The notes beneath the pieces were generated by a model. The model had not been told where the DNA came from and ran no database searches. It saw only the letters and a list, made by a program, of their open reading frames with translations. Below are positions 26,677 to 34,580 of a stretch of 64,000 bases of DNA, piece by piece. The stretch comes from CAZIOH01 sp964540815 (lineage in GTDB: Bacteria; Myxococcota_A; Polyangia; Fen-1088): contig CAZIOH010000030.1 in the NCBI GenBank assembly GCA_964540815.1, positions 4,346 through 68,345 on the forward strand. The letters are read 5' to 3'. The position numbers and the translations under genes were made by a program. Numbering within the stretch: the first letter of the stretch is position 1; each line of letters opens with the position of its first letter.

Positions 26677-28014
26677 GGCGGCGGAGCGCGAGAGGCCTGC
26701 CGGCTGGCGTAGACCTGCAAGTGGCCGCAGCCCTGCGGCAACCCCCACCATGTGGCGCATGAAGGCCGGGCGCGCCCGCATGGCGTGCAGCATGGCGCGC
26801 GCAAGGACCGGGACCCGCGCCACCTCGACCAGACCGGCGGTGAGCCACCGGTAGTCGCGCAAGAGGGCCCGCCGGCGTCGATCGAACTCCAGCAACCATT
26901 CGCCGTCGTAGTGACTGTCGGGGCCGCGCAGCGCCGCCGGCAGCCGGTTCGCCAGCAGCTCGGCCGAGAGCAGGGCCTGCGAGATCCCACCCCCGGTGAT
27001 GGGATCGGAGTTCCCCGCCGCATCTCCGAGCAGGACCGCTCCGGGAGCCACGCCCGCACGCGCCCCACGGACCAGGGGAAAACGTCCGCGGGCCGGAGAG
27101 AGCGCCTCGGCCCCGGACAGGCGATCGCAGAGGGCGGGGTGCAGGGCGATCCAGCGCCGCAGCGTCGCCTCGGCGTCGCCACCCTGCACGGCGCCCTGCC
27201 CCGCCAGAGCCGCCACCAGCACCCGGCCCTCCGGCAGGGGGGTCACGTAGATCTCGTGACCGCTCCCGATGTGGACTTCGACGTGCGGGCTCGGCTCCCG
27301 TCCCGGGGCCAGACGAAAGTGCATCCGCCACCCGATCCGCGCTGGGGTGCGGGCATGGCCTTGGGCTCGGGCCTCGCGCCCCGGCCCCGGATCGGGGTTG
27401 GGGGGCCTGGCGGAGCCGGGCTCGAGCTCGAGCCCGAGCAACCGGCGCACGGTGGATTGCACCCCGTCGGCTCCGACCGTCAGGCGCCCTCGAAAGCGGC
27501 GATCCCCCGCCCGCACCCCCACCACGCGGCCCCAGCCGAGCTCGAGCGCGTCGACCGGGCAGTCCTCGAACACCCGGACCCCCGGTGTGGCGCGGGCCAC
27601 GTCGACGAGCGCGCGATCGAGGACCGTTCGCCGCTGTCCGAGCCCGAAGGGTGCGGTCGTCGCTGCCGTCGTGGCGGAGGTCGTCGTGGCGGCGGCCGAT
27701 GTCGTCGCCGCGGGCGTGGTCGCGACCGCCGCGGGCGGTTGCTCACCGGCGTCGGGCGGAAAGTTGGCGACCACGTCGACGCCGAAGCCGCGGTAACGCA
27801 CGCCCCAGTAGGGCTGGCCGCCGCATCCATCCGAGAAGCCGAGCCGCGCGAGCGCCCGGACCCCCGACGGCATGATTCCCTCGCCGCAGGCCTTGTCCCG
27901 CGGGTGGTGCCGTGCCTCGAGCAGATCCACCGTCAGTCCGGCCCGACCGGCGGCGATGGCAAGGGACGCTCCGGCCGGGCCACCGCCCACCACCACGAGA
28001 TCCACGGCCCTCAT
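26671..28014 (-). CDS. FAD-dependent oxidoreductase (geranylgeranyl reductase/hydroxylase type)
   Basis: A 447-residue flavoprotein. The dinucleotide fold VVVGGGPAGAS (about residues 6-16), the ACGEGIMPSG motif, GADGVQSTVRR and GDAAGNSDPITGGGISQAL identify the geranylgeranyl-reductase/UbiH-like superfamily. Between about residues 95 and 125 it carries an unusual Ala/Thr-only insert (ATTPAATTSAAATTTSATT). It overlaps the upstream methyltransferase gene by 4 nt (ATGA) and is the last gene of the polyketide synthase operon. In Streptomyces the srsABC operon likewise joins a type III PKS, a methyltransferase and a flavin hydroxylase to make phenolic lipid quinones. Oxidation of the polyketide ring is therefore a reasonable guess; reduction of a prenyl chain is the alternative. 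Confidence 0.85.
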   Translation of the reverse strand: MRAVDLVVVGGGPAGASLAIAAGRAGLTVDLLEARHHPRDKACGEGIMPSGVRALARLGFSDGCGGQPYWGVRYRGFGVDVVANFPPDAGEQPPAAVATTPAATTSAAATTTSATTAATTAPFGLGQRRTVLDRALVDVARATPGVRVFEDCPVDALELGWGRVVGVRAGDRRFRGRLTVGADGVQSTVRRLLGLELEPGSARPPNPDPGPGREARAQGHARTPARIGWRMHFRLAPGREPSPHVEVHIGSGHEIYVTPLPEGRVLVAALAGQGAVQGGDAEATLRRWIALHPALCDRLSGAEALSPARGRFPLVRGARAGVAPGAVLLGDAAGNSDPITGGGISQALLSAELLANRLPAALRGPDSHYDGEWLLEFDRRRRALLRDYRWLTAGLVEVARVPVLARAMLHAMRARPAFMRHMVGVAAGLRPLAGLRQPAGLSRSAAS

Positions 28015-28640
28015 CGCATCGGCTCGGACTGCCCCATCGGGCGACCGGGAAGACGCGGCAAGAAGCGCGGCTTGTGAGACATGGCCGCCCGATACGTCGG
28101 GCTCGCCTCGAGCACCCGCTCCTCGAGCCGGATGCGCCTCGCCAGCACCGCGAGGTGAGCGAGCGCGCCGAGCACGGCCGTCAGGTAGGCGCCGTGGATG
28201 AGCGGGAGCGCCAGCAACTCGAGGAACACGGCCAGGTAGTTCGGGTGACGGATCCACCGGAACGGCCCGGTCGACACCACCCCGAGCGACGCCGAGTCCA
28301 CCACCCGCACGTTCCAGTGGCCGGCCAGGCTGCGAATGACCCAGATGCGAAGCGCGTTGGCCAGGACAAAGACCAGCGCCGCCGGAATTCCGATGGCGGG
28401 GACGAAGGGACGCCGGCCCACCAGCACCTCGACCCCGGCCCCCACCAGCACGGCGGTGTGGAGCGCGACCATGAAGGGGAAGCCCGGCTCTGGCAACAGC
28501 CGCGCGCCCTCCCCGGCCAGCGTCCGCTGGTGGCGACGCGAGAGCCGCATCTCGGCGAGCCGGGCCACTCCCACGGCGACGAGCAGGGCAATGAACGCCG
28601 CGACGCCGAGATCGACCGGGGAGCCAGGAGAGGTGTTCAC
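28011..28640 (-). CDS. Isoprenylcysteine carboxyl methyltransferase-like membrane enzyme
   Basis: A 209-residue integral membrane methyltransferase with four to five hydrophobic segments and the family signature GPFRWIRHPNYLAVFLELLALPL. The C-terminal helix contains the conserved RIRLEERVL. Bacterial members next to type III polyketide synthases (SrsB-like) O-methylate alkylresorcinol-type phenols rather than prenylated proteins. It is the middle gene of a three-gene minus-strand operon: 78 nt after the polyketide synthase and overlapping the FAD enzyme by 4 nt. Substrate assignment is from context. Confidence 0.88.
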   Translation of the reverse strand: MNTSPGSPVDLGVAAFIALLVAVGVARLAEMRLSRRHQRTLAGEGARLLPEPGFPFMVALHTAVLVGAGVEVLVGRRPFVPAIGIPAALVFVLANALRIWVIRSLAGHWNVRVVDSASLGVVSTGPFRWIRHPNYLAVFLELLALPLIHGAYLTAVLGALAHLAVLARRIRLEERVLEASPTYRAAMSHKPRFLPRLPGRPMGQSEPMR

Positions 28641-28718
28641 GGGAGCGCCGCCCCGACCCTCGCCGCCGCACCAGGCGTGGCCCAGCCGCCAGTCCCTGCC
28701 CGCGTCACCCCACCACCC

Positions 28719-29852
28719 TCACGTCCACCTGATTAACACGGATTCCGCGGTCAGTCCCGGGCCAAACGCCGCCAGCGCCCCCAGCACACCCGGGGGCGGG
28801 CGCCGGGCGTTCATCCACTCGTGAAGGACGAAGAGCACCGAGGCGCTCGACTGGTTCCCGAAGCGGCGCAGGACGTCCCAGCTCGGGCCGAGATCCTCGG
28901 TGGTCAGACCGAGCGCCTGCTGCAGCGCCAGCAGGATACGCTTGCCCCCCGGGTGAAGGACGAAGGCGCGCAGATCGCGCAGGGTCGCCTCCCCCTGGCG
29001 AGCCAGCTGCGAGAAGAGCTCGCCCACCACGCCCCCGAGCAGCCCCGGGATGTCCTTGGACAGTACCGAGTGAAAGCCGTCGTCCCTCAGGTCGAATCCC
29101 AGCGCGTACGTGCTGTTCGGGATGGTGTGGCAGCGCGTGCCGACCACCGTGATCGGCCGCGGCTGCGGCTGCGCATGCGCATGCGCATGACCGCCGATCG
29201 CGTGGCCGGAGGTCCGGACGACCGGCCCCACGGCCGAGCCCTCGAGCTCGGCCCCCGTCATCAAGACGGCAGCGGCTCCGTCCCCGAACAGCGCCGAGGA
29301 GATCAGGTTGTCCACCGAGACGTCGAGCGGCTGGAAGTTCAGGCTGGGAAGCTCGACCGCAACGACCAGCACGCGGCCCCGGGGATGACCGAGCAGATGG
29401 TCGTGGGCACGCGCCAGGGCCGCCGCGCCCGCGACGCACCCGAGCTGTGTGATGGGCAAGCGCCGCACGTCGCGCCGCAGCCCGAGCGCGTCGATCAAGA
29501 AGGCATCGAGCGACGGCAACATGATGCCCGTGCACGAGGTGACGACCACCAGATCGATCTGTTCGGGCGCGGTCCCCGCTCCCGCCAGGCACGCCCGCGC
29601 CACCTCCACGCCGAGCGCCAGCGCCCGCTCGGCGTACAGGCGCATGGTCTCCGTGAGGGTGCGTGGGGTGGTGAGCGCCGCGAGCGGAAGCACGCCGTAA
29701 CGGGTCTCGATCCCGGACGCATCGAAGTACGCCATGGCGGCCGCCAGCCGCCGCCCCTCGAGCGGAAAGCGGCGCGAGAAGGCGTCCCGAATCTCGGATT
29801 GGGTCGCCGGATATTCCGGGACGGCGACCGCAATGTTGGTGATCTGGGACAA
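28719..29852 (-). CDS. Type III polyketide synthase
   Basis: A 377-residue chalcone/stilbene-synthase-fold ketosynthase that extends an acyl-CoA starter with malonyl-CoA and cyclises the product. The Cys-His-Asn triad is clear: Cys139 (TQLGCVAGAAAL), His300 (FVLHPGGKRIL) and Asn333 (FGNQSSASVLFVL). A His/Ala/Pro/Gln-rich stretch (GHAHAHAQPQPRP, about 221-233) replaces a surface loop. The gene heads an operon with an isoprenylcysteine-methyltransferase-like enzyme and an FAD oxidoreductase, with a convergent UbiA prenyltransferase, which suggests an alkylresorcinol, alkylpyrone or prenylated phenol product. It is about as long as bacterial homologues. The product cannot be read from sequence alone. 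Confidence 0.93.
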   Translation of the reverse strand: MSQITNIAVAVPEYPATQSEIRDAFSRRFPLEGRRLAAAMAYFDASGIETRYGVLPLAALTTPRTLTETMRLYAERALALGVEVARACLAGAGTAPEQIDLVVVTSCTGIMLPSLDAFLIDALGLRRDVRRLPITQLGCVAGAAALARAHDHLLGHPRGRVLVVAVELPSLNFQPLDVSVDNLISSALFGDGAAAVLMTGAELEGSAVGPVVRTSGHAIGGHAHAHAQPQPRPITVVGTRCHTIPNSTYALGFDLRDDGFHSVLSKDIPGLLGGVVGELFSQLARQGEATLRDLRAFVLHPGGKRILLALQQALGLTTEDLGPSWDVLRRFGNQSSASVLFVLHEWMNARRPPPGVLGALAAFGPGLTAESVLIRWT

Positions 29853-30020
29853 GATTGGCCGCCGCAGGGGTCAACCTGACACGAGTTGCCGTGCAGTCAA
29901 TGCGGATTCACCAGATCCGGCGCCCGGCCGCGGGCGATTGGAAGACGCGGACCAGAGCGAGCGGCGTGAAATGATCCGAGAAGGTGACGTCCTGTCCCGC
30001 CTCGGTCGCTCACCCGCCGA

Positions 30021-31649
30021 TCAAAATGTGACCCACGAATTGCTGCAGTCGCGCGGGGCGACCGGCGCCGCTGGCGCAGAATCGGCAAGATCGGGAGAAT
30101 CGGGAGAACCGGGGGCGGAGAGCCGGTCGATCTGGATGTCCACGCCGCTCGGAACGAAGCTGACCGGGCCGGGACCGAGGGTGATGTCGGCGTCGGTGCA
30201 GGTCCCACCCGGTGGCTGATCGAACACCACGTTGTCGAGCGTGAGCCCGAGCGGATGGGCCGCGTCCCGGCCCCGCAGTGTCAAGACGCCCCCGCCGAGG
30301 ACGTGGAGGTTGCGCACCAGGATATCCGCGAAGTCGGGGACCAGGTTTCCGGCGGCCGAACTGTAGAACGGGTCGAACACCAGGGGTCGCTTCACCCCCC
30401 GCATGCAGACGTCGGTGTAGCTGATTCCCCGCACGAGGCCACCGCGCCCGAGGTCGGACTTGATGCGAATCCCGTTGTCGGTTCCATCGAGCGACAGGTC
30501 GCAGACCCGCACGTTTCGCACGCCGCCGTTGGTCTCGCTGCCGATCGACATCCCATGCCCGCGCCCGAAGTGGTTGTGCGCGATGATGAGGCCGTCGACC
30601 GGGCCCGCGCCCTTGACGGCGACGTTGTCGTCCCCCGTGCTGATCGTGCAGTACGCAATCACGCCGTTGCGGGTGGCGGAGGGATCGACGCCGTCGGTGT
30701 TCGGCGCGGACGGCGGGGTGGAGATGGTGATCCCCCAGACCTTGAAGCCGACGGTTCCCTGCAGGACCACATGGAACTTGGGCGAGTTGCGCAAGGTCAC
30801 CCCGAACAGCGTGAAGTCCGTCCCGCCGTTGGTCTGGACCAGTCGGGGCGCCGCCAGCTCTCCGCCGTACATCGACTCGAGCTGCCACCAGGTGGAGCTC
30901 CCTCCGACCAGGGGCTCGCCACCGCGTCCATCGATGGTCCCTGCCCCCACCACCGCGGACCCGGCGGTGGTGGACGCGTTGATGAGCGCGCGGCAACTGG
31001 CGTTGCCGGTGCCGTTGCCGCCGCACAGCCCCGAGCCGGGGCGGAAGTCGAAGTCCCGCGGATCGCGGGAGGCGAACAGGGTGACCCCCGCGTCGATCCA
31101 CAGCGCCACCCCGTCGCGCAGGGCGAGCGGCGCCGAGACGAACGCCGTGAAGGCGCCGCTCTCGTCGGACGCGAGCCGCACCGACTGACCAGCGGGACAG
31201 CCGTCGATCGCGGCCTGGATCGCCGCCGTGTCGAGGCTCGTCTCGTCCGACGGACCTCCGGTGGGCAGCGTGGATCTAGTCGCGCGCACGGTCGCACAGG
31301 CCGGAGGAATGGTCGGCGCGTCCCCGATGGCATCACACGAGGTGTCGAGGGCCGTCGCCCCCCCGGCACCGGCCCCCGCACCAGAGACGCCCGAGACGAC
31401 TGGCGTGGTCCCGGCCGCGCCCGCCATCGCGCCGCCCAGGCCTACGCCGTGCACCGCATCCCCCCCGCTCGCCGCCGCCAGGGGCTTGTCGTGTCCACAC
31501 GCGCTGGCGACAAGCGCGCCGAGGAGGCCGAGCGCCGCGGCAATCCGCGTGGCCCCGAGCGGCCCGTCAGTGCTGGGCGAAAGTTGTCGGTGGATGGAGC
31601 CGAAAGACAGCAGGGTCAGCATTGGGGTCGGCATGGGGAACGAGGACAA
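30021..31649 (-). CDS. Polygalacturonase-like GH28 lipoprotein
   Basis: A 542-residue secreted enzyme predicted to hydrolyse polygalacturonan. A hydrophobic signal ends at ASAC (about Cys51). A Gly/Ala-rich tether follows, then a right-handed beta-helix with all four GH28 signatures in order: NTDGVDP, GDDNVAVKG, GRGHGMSIGS and RIKSD. The two Asp of GDD, the Asp of NTD and the His of GHG are the catalytic set. Alternative starts exist (ATG 31634, ATG 31622); none has a clear ribosome binding site. A pectin-degrading role fits the neighbouring pectate lyases and esterases. The last about 30 residues are Pro/Ala/Ser-rich. Confidence 0.92.
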   Translation of the reverse strand: MSSFPMPTPMLTLLSFGSIHRQLSPSTDGPLGATRIAAALGLLGALVASACGHDKPLAAASGGDAVHGVGLGGAMAGAAGTTPVVSGVSGAGAGAGGATALDTSCDAIGDAPTIPPACATVRATRSTLPTGGPSDETSLDTAAIQAAIDGCPAGQSVRLASDESGAFTAFVSAPLALRDGVALWIDAGVTLFASRDPRDFDFRPGSGLCGGNGTGNASCRALINASTTAGSAVVGAGTIDGRGGEPLVGGSSTWWQLESMYGGELAAPRLVQTNGGTDFTLFGVTLRNSPKFHVVLQGTVGFKVWGITISTPPSAPNTDGVDPSATRNGVIAYCTISTGDDNVAVKGAGPVDGLIIAHNHFGRGHGMSIGSETNGGVRNVRVCDLSLDGTDNGIRIKSDLGRGGLVRGISYTDVCMRGVKRPLVFDPFYSSAAGNLVPDFADILVRNLHVLGGGVLTLRGRDAAHPLGLTLDNVVFDQPPGGTCTDADITLGPGPVSFVPSGVDIQIDRLSAPGSPDSPDLADSAPAAPVAPRDCSNSWVTF

Positions 31650-31729
31650 GGTGTCTCGACCCGGCTCCCACGGTTCGCCGCGCGCGCTTCCAGTGTTGAG
31701 AACCCCCGGTCGGGACAGATTGGTGCCCC

Positions 31730-31950
31730 TAGTCCCCTGGAACAGTGAATTCTTGAAAACCCTTCACTGTTCCAGGGACTAGCAGCCCGTGGTGGAAGTC
31801 GGACCGAGCCGAAATGGGCGCGGCGAGGCCGGGTGCAAGGAGCAGCGAAGCGCGGAATACCGGCGGTATTCAAGCGAGCGGCGACGCCGCAGACGGCCTT
31901 GCCCCCGCCCGTTTCGGCGACGCGGAGACTCACCACGGGCTGCTAGGTCC
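31730..31950. repeat. Palindromic intergenic element
   Basis: The gap between the divergent GH28 and CBS genes holds two nested inverted repeats. TAGTCCCCTGGAACAGTGAA (31730-31749) pairs with TTCACTGTTCCAGGGACTA (31763-31781) with one bulged C. Beginning inside that right arm, GGGACTAGCAGCCCGTGGTG (about 31775-31794) pairs with CACCACGGGCTGCTAGGTCC (31931-31950); the interior is itself partly self-complementary around AATACCGGCGGTATT (31857-31871). It has no open frame of its own that looks coding. It resembles a miniature transposable or REP-like element and may also influence the two divergent promoters. Confidence 0.65.
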
Positions 31951-32091
31951 GTCAGGCTTGTCGAGGTCGCAAACTCCTGCGGCCCCGCATCTTGGCGGGC
32001 AAATACCAACCGACCGGCTATTGTCTTACGTATCACGGTCCGCGTCACGTATGCATCACCTCATTTGCGCTTCGCGATTGGAGGAGGCCAC

Positions 32092-32514
32092 ATGATCACC
32101 GAGAGATCCGCCCCCGTCCGTCAGTATCCCGTGATCCGGGAATACATGACGTCCGCGCCCCACACGATCGGTCGCAAGCAGTCGCTGGCGGCGGCCGCCG
32201 AGGCGATGCACCGACATCAGGTCCGCCATCTCCCGGTGCTCGACGGGAATCACGTGGTGGGCGTGCTGTCCGAACGCGATCTCCTGCTGGTGGAGTCGCT
32301 CCCGGGCGTGAAGGCGGCCGTCGTGATGGTCGAGGACGCCATGGTCGAGGACCCCTACATGGTCACGCCGGACACGCCGGTAGGCGAGGTCATCGAGACC
32401 ATGATCCAGCGGAAGCTCGGCTCGGTGCTGGTCGGCGAGGAACAGCGGGTGGTCGGCGTCTTCACCCACATCGACGCCCTGCGCGCGCTGCACGAGCAGC
32501 TCGAGCGACCCTGA
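32092..32514 (+). CDS. Tandem CBS-domain protein
   Basis: A 140-residue soluble protein made of two CBS domains (about residues 15-70 and 80-138), a regulatory fold that binds adenine nucleotides. Typical features are MTSAPHTIGRKQSLAAAAEAM, RHLPVLDGNHVVGVLSERDLL and the second-copy VGVFTHIDALRALHEQL. GGAGGAGG lies directly before ATG 32092. No enzyme domain is attached and the partner is unknown. It stands alone between two minus-strand pectinase genes. Confidence 0.92.
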   Translation: MITERSAPVRQYPVIREYMTSAPHTIGRKQSLAAAAEAMHRHQVRHLPVLDGNHVVGVLSERDLLLVESLPGVKAAVVMVEDAMVEDPYMVTPDTPVGEVIETMIQRKLGSVLVGEEQRVVGVFTHIDALRALHEQLERP

Positions 32515-32544
32515 CCAGCAGCGGATGAGAAGCGGATGGTCCGT

Positions 32545-34197
32545 TCAGAACCACTGTGACTGACAGTCCCAGACCGTCCAGCTGGTCGAGGACTGCTGGT
32601 AGTAACCCGGCTTGAGCACGCACATGCAGTACTTCCCCGAGCTGTCCTTGCCCCACGACCACTGCGTGGTGCAGGTTCCGTTGCTGGTGACGGTGGCGGT
32701 GGCGCTGGCGGTGTTGGTGGCGGCGAAGTGGGCGGCGGTGGCGGTGTCGACCGGCAAGGTGCACGAGGCCCCGCCCCCGTCGGCATACTTCCCGGCAGCG
32801 CAGCCCACCTGTTTGAACCCGTAAGAGCCGGGGGAGCAGCCCTTGAGGCAGCTCTCGAAGCCGGTCACGCAGGCGGTGGCGGTCGCGCCGGTCTTCACCG
32901 AATTCGGTCCCGGACAGGGGATGTCGGTCGAGACCGCTCCGGCCACCTTGTCGACGAGCGCGTGCGCGTCGGTGGCCTTGTACACGCAGTTGGCGCTCGG
33001 GCCCTCGCCCACCGCGTTGGCCCCGACGGTGGCGTCGTTGTCGCTGCCAGGCTGGTAGACGTGGCAGATCTGGGGCGTGCGGTAGGTGCAGATGTTGGTG
33101 AGGGTCGCCGTATCGTTGGTGCTCACGCCCACCACCTGCCCCACGCCGACCGCCACCACGTTGCTCACCTTGATCATCCGCTTCGACGAGGTGGGCCCGC
33201 AGCCGCCGCCCATGCCACACGAGCGGATGAGCTTGCCGGCGGTCTCGACATAGACATTGTCGATGACCACCGTGGTGTTGTTGCCGTTGTGCTGCAGGGT
33301 CTTGTCGCGGGCGTTCTTGAAGCCGCTGTTGGAGATGGTGACCGTCGCGTTGTCGCCGAGGGCGCTGATGGCGTCGTCGCAGATGTAGGGGAACCAGACG
33401 TTGTCGATGGTGCAGCTGCCCTTGCAGTGAATCCCGTCGCCGACCTTGTTGCCCATGATGACGTTCTTCACGGTGCCGCCGTCCGCCACCTCGATCAGCG
33501 CGTCGGTGCTGGACTGGTCTCCGGTCGAGCAATCGTTGAGCGTCCCATCGTGCAAGGCCATCTTCCCGTCGTAGACGCCGGTCACCATCTTGGTGCCGGT
33601 GATCATCACGGGCGTTCCGGTCGCCGTGGGCCAGGTCGGGATCTTACAGGTCGGCGAGACCATCACGGCCGGACCGGCACCGCCGGTCGCGACCGCCGCG
33701 GCGCCGGCTGCGCCACCGGTCGCCCCGCCCTGGCCTGACTTGCCGGCGGTGGCGCCAGGCCCGCCTCCCGACCCGCCGGACGAAACCGGGTTGCCGGCGC
33801 CACCCGAGCCGACGGCCCCCCCGGAGCTCACGGTGCCCCCCGACCCTGAACCTGGACCGGCCCCGCCGGATTCGGAGAGGCCTGGGCGGCCGCCCGTGCC
33901 CGTGCTCACGCCCACGCCACCGCTTCCGGAGCTGGTCGTCGCCGTGGAGCCACCCGTCCCGCTCGAGGTCGCGCCCCCCGAGGAGCTTGGAGCGAGGCTG
34001 CCGCCGGTGCCGAGGTCGGGCGACCCGGCGCCGCCGGAACCACCGCAGCCGGCCGCCGCGAGGCCGAGGGTGAGCAGGCTGAGAGCAAACAGTGGCTTGC
34101 AAAAAGCTCCAGCTCCGCGCGACCGCGTGGCCGCCGAACCCCGAACCTGGACGTCGGGGGCCAATGGGCCCCTCGGCGCGAATCGTCTCGTCAACAT
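32545..34197 (-). CDS. PL3-family pectate lyase lipoprotein
   Basis: A 550-residue secreted pectate lyase, cleaving de-esterified pectin by beta-elimination. A signal peptide ends at AAAGC (about Cys51), followed by a Gly/Ser/Thr-rich tether of about 130 residues. The catalytic beta-helix has the PL3 pattern GIHCKGSCTIDNVWFPYICDD with paired Cys and acidic calcium ligands, then NSGFKNARDKTLQHNG. A Cys-rich C-terminal module (about residues 440-550; KYCMCVLKPGYYQQSSTSW) is separate from the lyase fold and may bind carbohydrate. ATG 34197 gives a long basic N-region. It is divergent from the PL9 lyase gene. Confidence 0.9.
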   Translation of the reverse strand: MLTRRFAPRGPLAPDVQVRGSAATRSRGAGAFCKPLFALSLLTLGLAAAGCGGSGGAGSPDLGTGGSLAPSSSGGATSSGTGGSTATTSSGSGGVGVSTGTGGRPGLSESGGAGPGSGSGGTVSSGGAVGSGGAGNPVSSGGSGGGPGATAGKSGQGGATGGAAGAAAVATGGAGPAVMVSPTCKIPTWPTATGTPVMITGTKMVTGVYDGKMALHDGTLNDCSTGDQSSTDALIEVADGGTVKNVIMGNKVGDGIHCKGSCTIDNVWFPYICDDAISALGDNATVTISNSGFKNARDKTLQHNGNNTTVVIDNVYVETAGKLIRSCGMGGGCGPTSSKRMIKVSNVVAVGVGQVVGVSTNDTATLTNICTYRTPQICHVYQPGSDNDATVGANAVGEGPSANCVYKATDAHALVDKVAGAVSTDIPCPGPNSVKTGATATACVTGFESCLKGCSPGSYGFKQVGCAAGKYADGGGASCTLPVDTATAAHFAATNTASATATVTSNGTCTTQWSWGKDSSGKYCMCVLKPGYYQQSSTSWTVWDCQSQWF

Positions 34198-34580
34198 CGT
34201 TGCCTCCGGCTCGTCATCGAAATGGGATCTGTGGGCGAGCTCCCCGCACGAAGTCCTCAGCCGTCAGGAGCGGCGCGTTCACGCACAAAGGTCGCGCGCC
34301 GACTTCGAAATGGCTCACGCAGCCGGCGGATTCCGAGGAATCTGGCTCGACCGCCCGTCTCGGCGGCCTCGGCTCGGCGTGCGCGTCACGGTCACGCCCG
34401 GTGAAAGACCCGATCCGCGACACGGCGTGAGCCGTCGAGGCGGCCCCCGGCGACTCTTCCGGGTGTCCCTCTCAGAGAGGGCCGGGCCGGGCAATCGGGC
34501 GCGTCGTCGAACGGCGCGCGCGGCCACAGCCGTGCGTCCCGCGCCCCCCATTTTCGTCACCTGTCGAGCCGGAGGCCCTG
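34198..34580. promoter_or_regulatory. Divergent promoter region of two pectate lyase genes, with palindrome
   Basis: This 383-bp gap separates the divergent PL3 and PL9 genes. It holds the odd palindrome CCCTCTCAGAGAGGG at 34467-34481, 100 bp before the PL9 start, a plausible operator for shared pectin control. No clear -35/-10 was found and no coding frame is convincing. Confidence 0.35.
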
